From: Cercis canadensis
Lineage: Eukaryota; Streptophyta; Magnoliopsida; Fabales; Fabaceae
Direction: 5' to 3'
Assembly (NCBI GenBank): GCA_003255065.1
Contig: QAOA01001442.1
Coordinates: 122,978-186,977 of the forward strand
DNA: 64,000 bases
In this document: positions 21,274 through 40,878 of the stretch, piece after piece
Numbering within the stretch: position 1 is the first letter of the stretch
Layout of the letters: the number at the start of each line of letters is the position of its first letter
Program-made: the position numbers and the translations under genes
Notes under the pieces: model-generated
Told to the model about the DNA's origin: nothing
Database searches by the model: none
The model's input: only the letters and a program-made list of their open reading frames with translations

Positions 21274-24200
21274 TCAAGCATTGAAAATTTTGAATGACTC
21301 TATGACTGTCTGCAATCTGTCTTTCATCTTCTCCCACCTTCTCTCGTTTGCTCCTGTGGTTAAGGTGTAAAATTTACCTGCCATTTATGATGGAAACATA
21401 AGTAGGTGCAAGAATATTGGGAATCAACAAAATGTTTTTGTACTGTGTATGGCTGGAGGTATAATACTATAAGGTACTTAACAAATGAGTTACAGAACCC
21501 AAGGGCAATTGCAGGAACAAGTAAGGATGGTTGGATATTTGATCCTATTGCTTTTCACCACCTAGTAATCAGGGTCGATGTCAATTATCTTAATAGTTTA
21601 GAGCAAAAGTTTGGTGTTAAACTTATTATTAGCCTTAAGTAGGAAGTTGTAAAGGTGAAGGTTCACTTACACCTCACCTCAACTCAAATCTCATAGAATT
21701 TGAGGGAAAGAAAAGGAAATACACTATTAAAATAATTGGTGTGTTTTAGGGCAGCTAAACAATTTTGGAGCTATCCATAAGACGGTTTGGAGCTCTACCA
21801 ACACTAAAACAACATGCTAGAAAATCAAGATAGAGCTTGAATTTTGAGGCCCCATTAAAAAAAAATTAATTTTTTTCATTTTTATTTTTCTATTTTTAAA
21901 AATAATAATTAATTAAATATAAGACCTTATAGTGTCAGGCTCAGGCCTCAAAACTAGGCCAGATTAAAATTTGGGTCTTTTTTTACCCAGCCTGGTTTGA
22001 CAATACTAGATTGGAAGCCACACAATGTTGAATGAATAATATGCATTTCTATGTAGAGATGTATATGCCCATTGATATAACTTCTCAGTTTGATCATGAT
22101 GTTAAAATACTCCAAAGTAACAATCCAACCATACCATTGCCAATGGAGATGGTGCTGAGAGCGTGGCGAGTATAATTTGGAGCCTGAGCAACGAACTCAA
22201 ATCGATAATATGATTTTCCCTCAATATCATGCTGTACATACAGGAGTAAGCTATTATCAGTGTTTTGATAGGTTAGACATAAGGACCATAATCAAAACAT
22301 CTAATAAGGAGCCAAGTGATTCACACTACAAGTAACGATATATCTATTTTTAGGTAGTTTTGGCTCTAACTTTAGGTTTGAATACAAAGAACCCATAAAC
22401 CTTAAGAACAATCTCAATACCACATAACCATAGGCCGTTTGGTATAGGTAATGATATATCTACACATTGCACAAACTTTCCATAATTGTACTGTGTGGCA
22501 TAATCTAAATTCAAGTAGTTCCACTTAAAACTGTTCTGTTATTCTGCCACACAAACTTTCCATAGTTTGTGGAAATATAATTTCCCTTCAAACCACACAA
22601 TTCTGGGAACCAAAAAGATGTCACACCATATTCACAAACAAGAAAATATTTCAGTACTAATCACAAGGAAAATGTTATTCAACATGATTAATTATCCAAA
22701 CATTCTCCAGAAAAAGGAACAAGAAAAAAATATATGGATGATAATATCTCGCCAAACTCCCTGAGAAGACTTGTTTGTCAAGTCATCCAAATTTTAGACA
22801 GCCTCCTTGGCAAGAGAAGATTGGAAGGCGAGACTACCATGCTTGCACTAAGATATTAGCACTAACATTGTCACATCGGGCTGGGCCAAAAAGGCCCAAT
22901 TTTTTAGTCGGGCCTAATTTTCCAGGCATGAGCCTAGCCCTATATATAAACGGACTGCACTAATTATTATTATTTTACTATTTTTTTAATTAAATATTAA
23001 TTCTAAAAGAAAAATTAATTTAAAAATAAATTAAATACAAGAAAATTTAAAATTGGGCCTGCCTGATTACTAAATGGGTTGGGCCATGATTGGGCCAGGC
23101 CTAAAAGCCCCATTTTTAAAAAAGGCCTTAAAATTGAAGCCCTAACACGATTTTATACGAGCGAGGCTCAAAATTAACAATGCTACTTAACACCCAGCAT
23201 AACACCACAGCTTTCCAAGTCATATCATTTTTTCAGAATCAAGTAACCATGTAAAATATGTAGTTATGTTACAAATAGACCTGGCTAAATTTATGGAAAC
23301 ATTCACCAAGGAGTAACAGAACTATTTCTTTCCCACCAGAAACTGGAAAAGACATGGAAGAAGGGTTGGCATCAAACTTTACAGAGGCAGTTAAGGAACA
23401 GACAGAAGAACAACTATGGCTTGTCCTAGTGTTACCTCTGAGAGAATATTTTACTCCTTCAAATTATTACACCTCAAATGAAAGCTTAAGATTGAAAATG
23501 AGATCAAACTAGAAAACAGATCATGCAGGAAATACAAATGTACTGCACTATATGGTTCCTAATCAAATCTCAAAAGCAGAAATTGTACATATGGTGCAAT
23601 TAACAGATATAACAAAGATTATACAAACAAAGAACAAGAGATGTAGGATTTCAAACCTCTGTTGCTGCAATTAGCTTTGTTTTCTGGTTTGCAGGGGCCA
23701 AAACCTTTTTAATTAGAGTTTCAGCAACCTGTGAACAAGGTAAGATCAAGAATAAGATATCTTCCCTGTAGAAAAGAAGCTAGTGGCACTGATATAAGGC
23801 TAACCTGTTGAGGGGGCCCAAAGTCTCGAATATCCTGTTTGCCAGTTGGAAACAAATTTACGCTGACACTTTCCAACGGTTCAATGACATCTTTAAACAC
23901 CTTATCTTGACCTTCAATCACTACTTCCTGCCCACTCCCCATGATTAAAGAAGACGGAGGAGCTAACCTTAACTTTTGTTTTTAGTCGCTTATTGATAAA
24001 TCAACTAGCTACAGACGTAAGAGTCATATTGAAGCAGATAATATATAGCATTGCACACCTGCCACCCAAATGGGTAGAGAAATGAGTATCCATCTTTCTT
24101 GTCCGACACTGACAAAAATCCCTTCTTACTTTCAGCAGCAACTGAGCCATATCAAGGGTTTATTCTTAGGATGTCAGCAATCACTATTTAGGAAAATCAA

Positions 24201-25858
24201 CAGATGGCACAAACAGCAGCTGTAACTCTCCTAGTCAAGCACAATTTATTTCAACATATGGAAAACTTAATAGCATAAAAGGAAATCTTACAGGAGTATG
24301 AATTTTGGTTGAATAGAAAAACCAAAGGGGCAGTCGCCCCAATGGCAATCACTTCGCGCCTTCCAGGTCTATCTGCCAAAGTATCAGAAAAAATAAAAAG
24401 AATAATATATAGTGCCAATTAATGATAAAGTACTAACTAAAAACTAAGAAGAATATATTAGCAAAACAATGTCTATTGGAAAATAGTAAGTGTATAAAAA
24501 TCAAGGTTGTTAGTCACTACTTGAAACTTTTGAAGATCTTCAACCTTGGCCATTAAAATTATCACGAGCACAACAGTTCCTCATCTATGGCTGAATGCTC
24601 TTCCACAACAATAAATAGGGATATTAGCTTAAAATATAGAAGAAAATGATAGCCATTCAATGTCAGATGATTCTCTCATTAGGTTGTTTAGGACAAGTTT
24701 AGAAATTGATCGTCAGCGATGAATTAAATACCACCATGAAGAGTAAGTTACTCAAATTATATACACCACATAAGAAGCCCCAACAATTTCATTACATAAT
24801 ATTCTCATTCCTATTCAAGTTACACAAGTTGTTTGTTCAAAAAACAAATTGGAAACTAGCCGGCAAAATAAATTCCAATTGCAATGTTCCCTCATTTATC
24901 AATTTGAGCACATTACTCCTTCAAAAAGGTTGTATTTTTTCAATATATACACTGCCGTTTAGGTTCGATGTTAAATTAGACATTAATCCTTACAGAACAA
25001 GTGCCACATGCATTCTAGGTAAGTTATTTAGGCATTTTAGTAGGAAGTAAACTTTCAGAGAACAAAAACAGATGATTTACTCTTGATGAAGTTCAGAGAG
25101 GTAATCACCGAGGAAATCTATTTCCTTCCTAATCTTTGCAAATGCACTTCCCATTGAAATGGCTAAATGAGTCATATGGAGCATATACGACCATTTTGTG
25201 AGGATTAATGTTTAACTTAGACCACAAACGTGTACATTGCACAATGTGACTTAATCCAAATGTAATGTGTAATGTGCTTCAATTGTACATGAGGGGGAAA
25301 TGCAATTGTACCCATAAACCAGGGGGGTAATTGCAATTTCCCTCCAAAAGAATAGCATTAAAGTAATTGAAAAAATACCATTAAGGGCTCAGAGTAGCCT
25401 GAAATACATACACTCTGTACTAACACTAGTTACCCATCTGGTTAAAAAGCCACAACACTTTGAGCACACTAATGACCATAGAATGGCTTAGGATACTTAA
25501 CCTTTCAAAATTGAATTGAGAGCAGAAATGAATGCCTAAAGTGCCAAATAGATAACTTCAAAAGCAAAATTTGACCTTGAGAAAGGGACCCCATGGAAGT
25601 AGCTGGCGGTAATTGGGTAGCCTTGACAATTAACGAAATACCTTCTCTTCTACAGGAACGAAAAGTACCATGCTTCTGTAACTGACACACATTTCACAAA
25701 CAAGGAAAGTTGAATCAAATTATAGAAGCTAAAGCACGAGGAGGAGTTACAAAGAGAGAGAGAGAGAGAGAGAGAGTGAGGAAGGAAGAGAGTACCTGGG
25801 GGAAAGAATTGAGAAAGAGGGTGCGGTGGATTGTGGGCGAATTTTGCAGAGACGCCAT
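21274..25858 (-). CDS. PPL1: PsbP-like protein 1, thylakoid lumen
   Basis: PPL1 is a thylakoid-lumen PsbP-family protein needed for photosystem II repair under high light. Eight minus-strand exons: 25796-25858, 25576-25675, 24292-24372, 24059-24141, 23805-23927, 23657-23728, 22135-22231 and 21274-21377. All have GT/AG junctions and consistent phases, giving 723 bp and 240 residues (230 in Arabidopsis). Residues 1-55 form a chloroplast transit peptide (MASLQNSPTIHRTLFLNSFP...). Next come PGRREVIAIGATAPLVFLF and SYSFA|AES, a twin-arginine lumen-targeting signal. The mature domain runs KKGFLSVSDKKDGYSFLYPF, EVVIEGQDKVFKDVIEPLES, GPPQQVAETLIKKVLAP, SYYRFEFVAQAPNYTRHALS and GKFYTLTTGANERRWEKMKD. 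Introns 6 and 7 contain transposon debris. The gene looks intact. Confidence 0.95.
21820..22030. repeat. GGCC-motif dispersed repeat in PPL1 intron 7
   Basis: Contains GAGGCCCCATT, CAGGCTCAGGCCTCAAAAC and TTTACCCAGCCTGGTTTGAC around a very AT-rich core. Similar phrases occur at 22860-23170, 27530-28000 and in the hAT-type MITE at 33362, which suggests related elements, but ends and duplications are unclear here. Confidence 0.35.
22860..23175. repeat. GGGCC-rich dispersed repeat in PPL1 intron 6
   Basis: GGGCTGGGCCAAAAAGGCCC on the left and GGGTTGGGCCATGATTGGGC with AGGCCTAAAAGCCC on the right surround an AT-rich core (TTAATTAAATATTAA). This arrangement matches hAT-type MITEs common in dicots. 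No clean 8-bp duplication was found. Confidence 0.45.
25752..25787 (+). repeat. (GA)n microsatellite in PPL1 intron 1
   Basis: About 16 GA units immediately inside the first intron, a few bases from the exon 1 donor at 25795. It is CT-rich in the sense direction of PPL1. Confidence 0.8.
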
Positions 25859-27011
25859 TGTTGGTGGAGCTTGTAACTTGTAAGGATGGAGTTAGCAAGA
25901 GGGGATTGATAAAGGAAAGGAGGGATTTTCTTCTTTGTGGTGGAGGAGACACTGCTGAGATATCTTTTGCTTCGCTTGTAGTTGGACACACTTATCCGTT
26001 GTGCAAGGGTGCAGAGTGTGCATCTTCATCACACCTGTGTAAGAAAAAAACACCCCATATTGGTTATTAGTTGCCTAGTTGGACAACAAATTCTTTTTTT
26101 ATTCTATATTCTCTCCTAAAATCTTACCTTATTTATACCTAATAAAAAATGTTATATGTTTATGTATATAAGTGTATTACTTTTAAAATATATAAAAAAT
26201 TATTTAATTGGGTCTAAAAATTGACAGTATTATTATCTTTTTAATAGAAAAACTAAAACGTAAAATATATCATATTTAGGTTTAATTTTATTTTTATTTC
26301 TCTATTTTAATTACATCAACATTTTAATTCTTAATTTTTAAAAATAAATTATTTGTTCTTTGAATTTTCATAAAATAAATTATTTGTGAAAAAAAGGAAA
26401 CTCTGTCCAAAAATTTATAGAAATGATTGATGTGACACTGACATAGAAATTAAAATATTTTTTTTATTCTTAAACCTTTGTTATCAGGTGACCACCACCA
26501 AAATTAAACCCTATGTAATAGTCGAGGAAAACAAAATAGAAAAATAAAAATAAAAAATGGGCTAAGAAGGACACATGAATCACATGTGATGTGAGTCCTT
26601 TCTTCCCCAAATTCTTATGAAAGGGGATGAGGAAAGCCGGTTAAAATCCATGAACAGCAAGGGTGAATAAAATAAATAGCCTTGATTGTAATTTTAGTTC
26701 TTTTACTTTAGTTATATAAATGTTTTAGTTTAGGAAACATGGATACGAACACAAAACATGACACGATATGTGACACGTGACACGCAAATAATTTTTTTTT
26801 AAAAAAATACAAAACAGGATACAACGTATATATGTATATATAATTTAATAAACAAAACAAACATAATTTTAAATAGAATTATTTTTCATCCAAAGATTAA
26901 ACATTTACATGAAAATATCATATTAATATTTTCATCACACTCATGTCTTTCACTTCTATCATATTCTCTCACAAAAAATGGGTCATGAACCACATGTATG
27001 AAATATTAATC
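25859..27011. other. PPL1 upstream region and AT-rich intergenic DNA
   Basis: The first 200 bases contain the PPL1 leader and proximal promoter. Beyond about 26080 the sequence is very AT-rich, with phrases such as 'tttatttttatttctctatttt' that look like degenerate MULE termini, but no inverted partner was found. At 26735-26800 a CATGGATACGAACAC...GACACGTGACACG segment resembles, in inverted form, 28150-28225 (see findings). Confidence 0.35.
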
Positions 27012-27432
27012 GGTGATTGTTAAGCTACATCCGCTTTTAGAGAGGGTGTAGCGCTATCTACTCCTTGATTCGGGGGTTTCTAATGGGACTTAAAAGTTGA
27101 ATTTGATGTCATTACAAAGATTTCAAAAAGTAGAATCACCTAGTATGTACAAAACACACAATTCCTTATAAAATGCAAGAACAACACGATCTAAGAAAGC
27201 GTGCCAAATAAAAAATTTAACTTTTGCCAAAAAAAATAAAATATGACATGTTTTCTTATATCGTATCGTTTTTGCATTTTATAAGCAATTTGTGTATTTT
27301 GTCACATATTAGTTTTTTTGAGATCTTCGCAACGACACCAAAATCACTAAGTGGATCCAACCATAAACCCTCCAATAAGGGGGCTTGGTAGCACTACACC
27401 CCTTCTTGGAGGGGTATAGCTTAACAAATACC
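27012..27432. mobile_element. ~421-bp MITE, same family as 16928-17340
   Basis: Left end GGTGATTGTTAAGCTACATC and right end GGTATAGCTTAACAAATACC form imperfect inverted repeats. The interior shares TGATGTCATTACAAAGATTT, GAACAACACGATCTAAGAAA and GCATTTTATAAGCAATTTGT with the first copy. Flanks (ATATTAATC and ATTTCAATA) no longer match well, so this copy is probably older than that at 16928. Confidence 0.7.
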
Positions 27433-28618
27433 ATTTCAATATCCTCTTTAAAATAAATACAATTACAAGATATATTATCAATTCATTCTACTCTAATTCA
27501 TCAAGTTTGACCCATTTTAGCCCCAAAAAAAAGAAGTTTGTGTTCTAAAAATCCCAGCCCAAATAGAACTGCACCAATCTGGCTTGACTCGAATTGGCTC
27601 GCAACCCATTTGGATTCATCAAGCCATGTTGTGCAGGCCCTTTTTTTTAAGGCTAAACCACCAAATCATATTAGTAAGTATTATTTTAAAGTATGCACTA
27701 TTACAATTTGTTTAATTACTTATACATATTTGATTCTTTATTTTAATTTTACTTATTACTTTATGCATGTTGTGTTTTATTTAATTAGGTTCGTTAACAA
27801 TTTAACCTAAAATAGCTAAAATCACTAAAGGAAAAAAGTCTAAACCCTTGTTAGTTTTTAGCCTAATTACAAATAAAAATAGTTAAAAAAAATTCTAAAA
27901 AAAAAAAGTGGGATATCCCGTTTAGCCCATGCCCCATGTAGGGCTAGGTTAGGCCAGCACTTTATTGGCTCAAATAGAACCGAGCCAACCTGTTTGCCAT
28001 CCCTACCCTTCCCTAACTTATTTCTTGCAGAAATGCAAACTAATTTTTTTTCCTAAAAAAATGGTGAAAAAAATACAAAAATGAGCTAACCATGTCCAAA
28101 TCGTGTTAGTCACATGTTTGAGTTGAAAAAACTATTATTTTTATTTAGACACGTTCATACGTGTATAAGACATGTATCATGGCTGTGTTCATGTCTGCGG
28201 TGTGTCAAACACGGGGACATCATGCTTCCTAGGTTTTGGTCTCCCTATTTTGAAACGGGACTTTTTGGTCTCTCAAGTTACACAAAATGAACTAGTTGGT
28301 GCCATGATCTAATTCCGTCCAAAAATATATGGGAAAAGTTGACATTGATATGGCTCTGAAATGACAAAAATATTAATTTTTAGGAGGTTTCTTATATACT
28401 TTGATATTTATATAGTATGTTATATTACATGGGAATAACCCATGCATAAATGACATATGTATAAGTTAACTTTTTTTTATACTTGTTTGAGAAAATAAGA
28501 TAAATTATATTTTATATTTAATAAAATATAAAAATTACATATGTTTGTTTTGTCAATGTGATATGACATACTCATGTAATATTATAGAATCTCTGTAATT
28601 TTTAATGTTCAACAATTA
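27433..28618. other. AT-rich intergenic DNA with repeat debris
   Basis: 27530-28000 holds GGCC-type repeat phrases (AGCCAACCTGTTTGCCATCC near 27982). 28230-28330 has 'TTTTGGTCTCCCTATTTTG', typical of a MULE terminus, without a partner. A single N at 28619 precedes an A run. No gene was recognised. Confidence 0.35.
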
Positions 28619-28619
28619 N

Positions 28620-29849
28620 AAAAAAAAAAAAAAAGAGATGTAGAGACTAGAGAGGAGAATCGGGTTCTTCTTCAAAATAACAATAACAACGTCAAAGTGT
28701 CCAACAATCATCTCCAAGCTTCTTCTTTGTCCTATTCGTGCGTCTCTGATGTCCCAAGCTTCTTCTTTGGCATTGCTAGAACCAAATCCTCAAAATCCCT
28801 AAAACGCTAAAAGCACCAGCAATGTTCTCAAGAACCACATACTTAGATTTTTTCATGATAAGAACACACAAGAAAAAAAAAGAGGAAAAAAGCTAAACAC
28901 CCAATAGAAATAGAGAGACCAGAGACCCTAAAACGAAACCCAAACTAATTTTGTGAAGCATTGCTGGTGGATGCATTCCTTTTGAGAAGGATTGCCATTG
29001 ACCATGAAAATCCCATGAAATTTGAGCTAGAAAAGCTCCAATGGCTAACACTCGTTTGGGTCGTGGGTTGACCCGCTGGAGTGAAGTGGGGTTTCAAAGC
29101 ATGTGCTGGTCGTCACCAAATCCATTTCTATTATTTCTTCTTTTTTGTACAACACTTTCCCTGTTATTTCCAACCGCTGCTGAGACAAGTAAGCCACCAT
29201 TATTAAAGCTTCAAGATAGCCTCTTCCTTTTCCTATCCAACAATAACCCTGTTGAGGTTTTTGGGAGGAACCCATTTTTTATTGTTTTTTGAGAAACAAA
29301 AAAAGAACTACCTTTCTGTTTATTCTGCTGAAATGAATTCTTCTTTAGGGACTAAGGTTCACGAGAACAGTAAAAACTCAACCAGATTTCTATCATAATG
29401 CCGTGACTGCATCAACAACTTCAAGCCCTTGTGGGTGTCCACGGCTAGGGGTGACCATCGGATTTGGGACCCTAACCTTCCATCCGATGCTAACCAACGT
29501 ACAAAGAAGAAACAACCCGCTGCTAATCGAAATAAGGGTGAAAGCGAATATCATCGGTTTAGGCGGTTTGCAGTTTGGTCGGTTGGTCATCGTCGGTTAC
29601 ATAGAACGAGATTCAAATAAAAGAAATTGCAGAAAAATCATGGATTTGGGGGAAAAGACAATTTTAAGAGAAGCAAGCTTCAGCCGTTAATTTTGTCATC
29701 AGAATCGAACCATAAATGTAGAGATGGAAGCCTAACGATGACGTAGTTCATGCCGCTGGACATGACTATGAGGTGTACCTTCAACGAATTAGCACTCCCT
29801 TAAGACTCACTCTCTTTGATAGTATTCTAAAAAGATTTTCAGATGAATA
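28620..29849. other. Unassigned sequence of mixed composition
   Basis: Less AT-rich than its flanks, with several overlapping short frames on both strands (for example 29041-29292 plus and 29403-29690 plus). None resembles a protein I know and no splice structure is convincing. 28655-28990 has leader-like CT and AACAACAAC composition. It may be a decayed gene or transposon interior. Confidence 0.25.
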
Positions 29850-30420
29850 TAGGCCTAAACCAAAAACCTTAAAACTTAAATCTTAAACCCTAGACACTAA
29901 ACCTAAATGATAAATCCTATTTATTCCCCTAAAAATCCTAAACACTAAACCCAATTTAAAATTATAAGTAACCTCACATAGAATGTTTCCCAAGAACCCC
30001 AAATCCTAAAAAATTAAACACTAAACCATAAAATCATAAAAACTAAACACTACACACTAAATCATAAGCCCAAATTCAAAATCCAAAAAAAATCTAAACC
30101 CTAATCCTAAAATTAAACCCTAAACAATAAACTAAGAGTTTAATGTTTATGGTTTATGGTTTAGGAGTTGTGTTTGAGTTTATGGTTTAGGATTTAGGGG
30201 TTAAAGTTTAAGGCTTCAAGTTTAGCATTTAGGGATTTAGGTTTACGGTTAATATTTAGGGGTTAAGAGTTAAGATTGAGTTGTTTAGGGTTATGGACTG
30301 AGAAAATAGGATTTAGTGCTTGTTTTGTTTGTAGGGTTTAAAGTTTATGGTTTAAAAATTGGGATTTAGAATTGATGGTTTGATAAATAGAATATAGGAT
30401 TTAGGGTATAGGATTTGTTG
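29850..30420. repeat. Degenerate telomere-like repeat, two opposed blocks
   Basis: 29850-30130 is dominated by the C-rich form (CCTAAAC, AAACCCTAAAC, AAATCCTAAAC) at irregular spacing. 30135-30420 is dominated by the G-rich form (GTTTAGGG, GGTTTAGGATTTAGGGG). The two blocks meet near 30132 and form a loose palindrome. Units are too degenerate to be a recent telomere. Confidence 0.7.
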
Positions 30421-31650
30421 CAACCTCCCTCTCGACATGTGATGCTGAGCAATGAAACCCCACTACAAGAATAAATGATATAAGATATGACATATGGGAA
30501 TGAAACACAAAATGCAAAAGATGCAAGAAAATGGAGTTTCCAACAATCGTTTTCTTCCATTTATTTTGGTGCGATTGGACCTAAAAAGCAGTCTACGTTC
30601 AAAGTTTGGATTCGAAAGTTGTTTATATGTAGGGAAGGTATTACCACCTTACAATGTTTGTTCCTATAACGGTTACCCATTTAATTACTTGTTATCTCCC
30701 TAAATGAACTAAATTGGTCCTTACATTATGTTCACAAAAAATAGATCAGTGCTTTGTTGTGAAATATGTACTTGCTTTGCAATTTGCAAAGCAGAGTGTG
30801 TATTAAGGATATTAATTTATAATGGGATAACAGAAAAAACAATATGATTTTCTTCAATGACCCAGTAAAGCTTACTTTTTGGTTAAGCAGATTCCAAGTA
30901 ATTACTCCTACAAAGTGTTAAAAGGTTTAGGGAAAAGAAATAGAAACTTGATAAAGGAATTGAACATATTTCATTGATGTTTGGTTGTACAAGTACAGTG
31001 TTGAGTTTTAATTCAAAATGGATAAGTGAAAGAAATAAGACATCTAGGCCTAAATTTTTATACATATTTTATTTATATTAATTCTTGCATATCCATATAA
31101 ACATTTTTGCAGCAGAATTTTCTGCATATATTTCCTAAAAGAGGTATAAACCTATCATGAAATAAATAGCATGATTGAAAAACTCTTTCTTCTTTATTAG
31201 ATCTGTTTTGGAATTTTAGCACTTGTAATTTGTATAAGCACTTTCATGTCCTTTTTCGATTAAAAATGCTTTGACGGTATAAAAGGGGTGATCATGCCAA
31301 GTTCTAGTCTTACAGTCTTTTAAATTAAAAACTTCTTGTCCAAATACATATGTTAATTAGTCAATAAGTATGCGAATGTGAGCTCTAAGCTTTCATGAAC
31401 AGTATGTAATTTATATTTTACTATAATTAGTTCTTTCCTATCTGTTGAAAGAATAAAGTTTTGAATCGAAAGACCAAATTGAACCAGCCCAATCTTTGAT
31501 TTGTTTGCTTGATCTCTCAATCTTGTTGGTTTAGTTTAATTCTAAAATTTTGAGAACTAATGCAACTTGGTTTAGTTTAATACAGGGTTAACGCATGTTG
31601 ATTGAATAAAAGAAAAGTGAAAGAAATTAATAGCATGACAAAGAAAACCT
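30421..31650. other. Intergenic, no gene seen
   Basis: AT-rich sequence without recognisable coding, repeat ends or RNA genes. Confidence 0.4.
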
Positions 31651-31654
31651 CTCC

Positions 31655-32098
31655 TTTTTTATTGTATGATGAAATACTTAATTTGACTTCTTAGTCATTA
31701 TTCCCGACCAGCAAACATATATGTTGTTGGGCCAATGTTTTGTGGGTCTAGTGACATCTATAACTAGAGGGTTTCATGTCATGTGTTATATTTCTGTCAT
31801 GTGCTCTCTTACTTTTTCCTAAGCGCATTGCGCTCTTAGTAACCGAAAAAACACATATATTGTTGGTGACATATTTTGTCAAAACTAAGGAATATATAAA
31901 TTCATCACGATTCATGTGGAACTGCTTTCCACAATATAAGTCACCAAATTTCAGGTTCATAGTTGAGTCTTCCTCATACAAGTGGTCCTACAGCTTTGGA
32001 AAGTAAGTTACTCATCATGTACATATAACCACTGGTAAATGTAATCCAACTCTCAGAATTTTCGTTCAACAAACTCTTACTTCATCAGTAGATTGTGC
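31655..32098 (-). other. 3' flank of ABCC gene, duplicated at 60320-60733
   Basis: Downstream region of the ABCC gene. It shares long blocks with 60320-60733 (TTAGTCATTATTC, AACACATATGTTGTTGG, TGTGGAACTGCTTTCCACAA), so the duplication that made the third ABCC copy extends past the stop codon. Confidence 0.7.
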
Positions 32099-39307
<7,209 letters not shown>

Positions 39308-39415
39308 AGCTTATGTCAATGAATCAGAAATTTCCGATTTTTATGGAAAATTGTGGGTTCTGCTTAATGGGTTTGCTGGCATGTAACAAAGAGAAAAAGA
39401 ATCTACTTATAAAGA
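39308..39415 (-). promoter_or_regulatory. ABCC leader and probable TATA box
   Basis: On the minus strand CTTTATAAG (about 39407-39415) is a plausible TATA box roughly 100 bases upstream of the ATG at 39307, leaving a leader of about 70 bases. Upstream, 39420-39480 is GA-rich on the plus strand (CT-rich in the sense direction). Motif-based only. Confidence 0.4.
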
Positions 39416-40320
39416 ACGAGAATTTGTGGGCAGAGAAGAGAAGTGAAATCTAAGAGGGGAGAGAGGAAGAGTCAAAAATGGGGCTTCCTTGGGCAAAGGA
39501 CAACGTGGTGCCCAACACTAACTGAGCGGAGATGGAGAAGGAAAGTGATAGAAAATGAGACAAAAGTTCAGGCCATTTTTCAGGAAACGAGTGAACTCGG
39601 AAAGCGAGATTGAGAGTCCTGAATCTCCTGATAGAGGCTCAAGAACATTATAAAACCTTTTGCAGAGAGAAATTAACATGGAGCGCAAAGCGCCCGAAAA
39701 GGAGAGATGAATACATGATGTAATGCACTCGATCCCAATGAAGGCGCCAAGAGCCAATTTAACACATTCCACATGGAGTCAGGAAAAATCTGCATTGACT
39801 AAACATGCAAACAATCTGCATTGACTAAAAATAGAGATATATAGAGGATAGGATTTTTTTAAGAAAAATCTGCATGGGCTAAACATGCAAACAATAGTTG
39901 GTTTTTATGCTTACAGTACGCGAAAAATTCGCATACACAAATAAAAAAGGATCCGTTTCTAGATCTTCTAAAAAAAAATACTAAAATAAAAATCCTTGCC
40001 ATTAATTTGGCAAAATTGTGAGTACCGTACATCTGGGCTTCTTTCTTTTGTATTTGTGTCCTAATTGAGTACAAAATAAGTATTTTTAAACCTAAAATTA
40101 TAGAATCTTATATATGACGTAACAACATGATAATTATTGATATGAAAGTATTTAATCTTGGTCATTTAATTTTAACGATTAAGATTAATTATTTTTCATA
40201 TCAACGATTATCATATTGCTATGTTATAAAGATATAAGATAACTCTCTAATTTAGTAAAATCTCTCAAAATTATAACATTCATGCGAGTAGGTACAGCTA
40301 TGAGTGCTTAATAATAAATA
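39416..40320. other. ABCC upstream intergenic region
   Basis: Contains a short direct repeat, AAAATCTGCATTGACTAAACATGCAAACAAT at about 39785 and a close copy (AAATCTGCATGGGCTAAACATG...) at about 39866. No gene was recognised. The last 300 bases are AT-rich. Confidence 0.4.
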
Positions 40321-40869
40321 GGCTTAATTACAATTTTGATCGTCCTATTTTAACCAGTTGAACGTTTTGGTCCCCCTTCTTTAAAAATGAACTATCGAGT
40401 CCCTTTATATTCATAAAATGTACAAGTTTAGTCCATTTATCTTTAAGTCAAAATTCTTAGGTTTATTTCAAGGTGTAAAGTTCTCTGATTCATAATCCCA
40501 CCGTTCAGATTGAAGAGCTGTGTCTTGTAAATTTTTTCATTAAATTTCAGCCCGATTTAACGGTGAAAAAGTCTAAATTTTTGGTTAGATGAAAACTTAT
40601 AGTTTTGGTATTTTAGGTTGAGTCCCACCGTTAGATCGAGCTAAAATTTAGTGAGGAGGTTCACAAGATGTAACACTTCAATCTGAACGGTGGGATTATG
40701 AATCAAAGAACTTTACAACTTGAAATAAACCTAAAAATTTTGACTTAAAGATAAATGGATTAAACTTGTACATTTTATGAATATAGAGGGACTCAATAGT
40801 TCATTTTTAAAGAAGGGGGACCAAAACATTCAAGTGGTTAAATAGGAGGACCAAAATTGCAATTAAGCC
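40321..40869. mobile_element. 549-bp non-autonomous MULE
   Basis: Starts GGCTTAATTACAATTTTGAT and ends CCAAAATTGCAATTAAGCC. It is flanked by a perfect 9-bp duplication TAATAAATA (40312-40320 and 40870-40878). Arms pair for about 230 bp (for example TAATCCCACCGTTCAGATTG against CAATCTGAACGGTGGGATTA), so the element is nearly one long hairpin. No coding capacity. Confidence 0.92.
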
Positions 40870-40878
40870 TAATAAATA

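Noticed and set aside
28655-29700. Protein-coding gene in the less AT-rich block
   Set aside because: Frames on both strands are short and overlapping, none resembles a known protein, and no coherent splice structure was found.
29850-30420. Ancient chromosome end-to-end fusion
   Set aside because: The block order is C-rich then G-rich, opposite to that of fused telomeres, and the units are highly degenerate.
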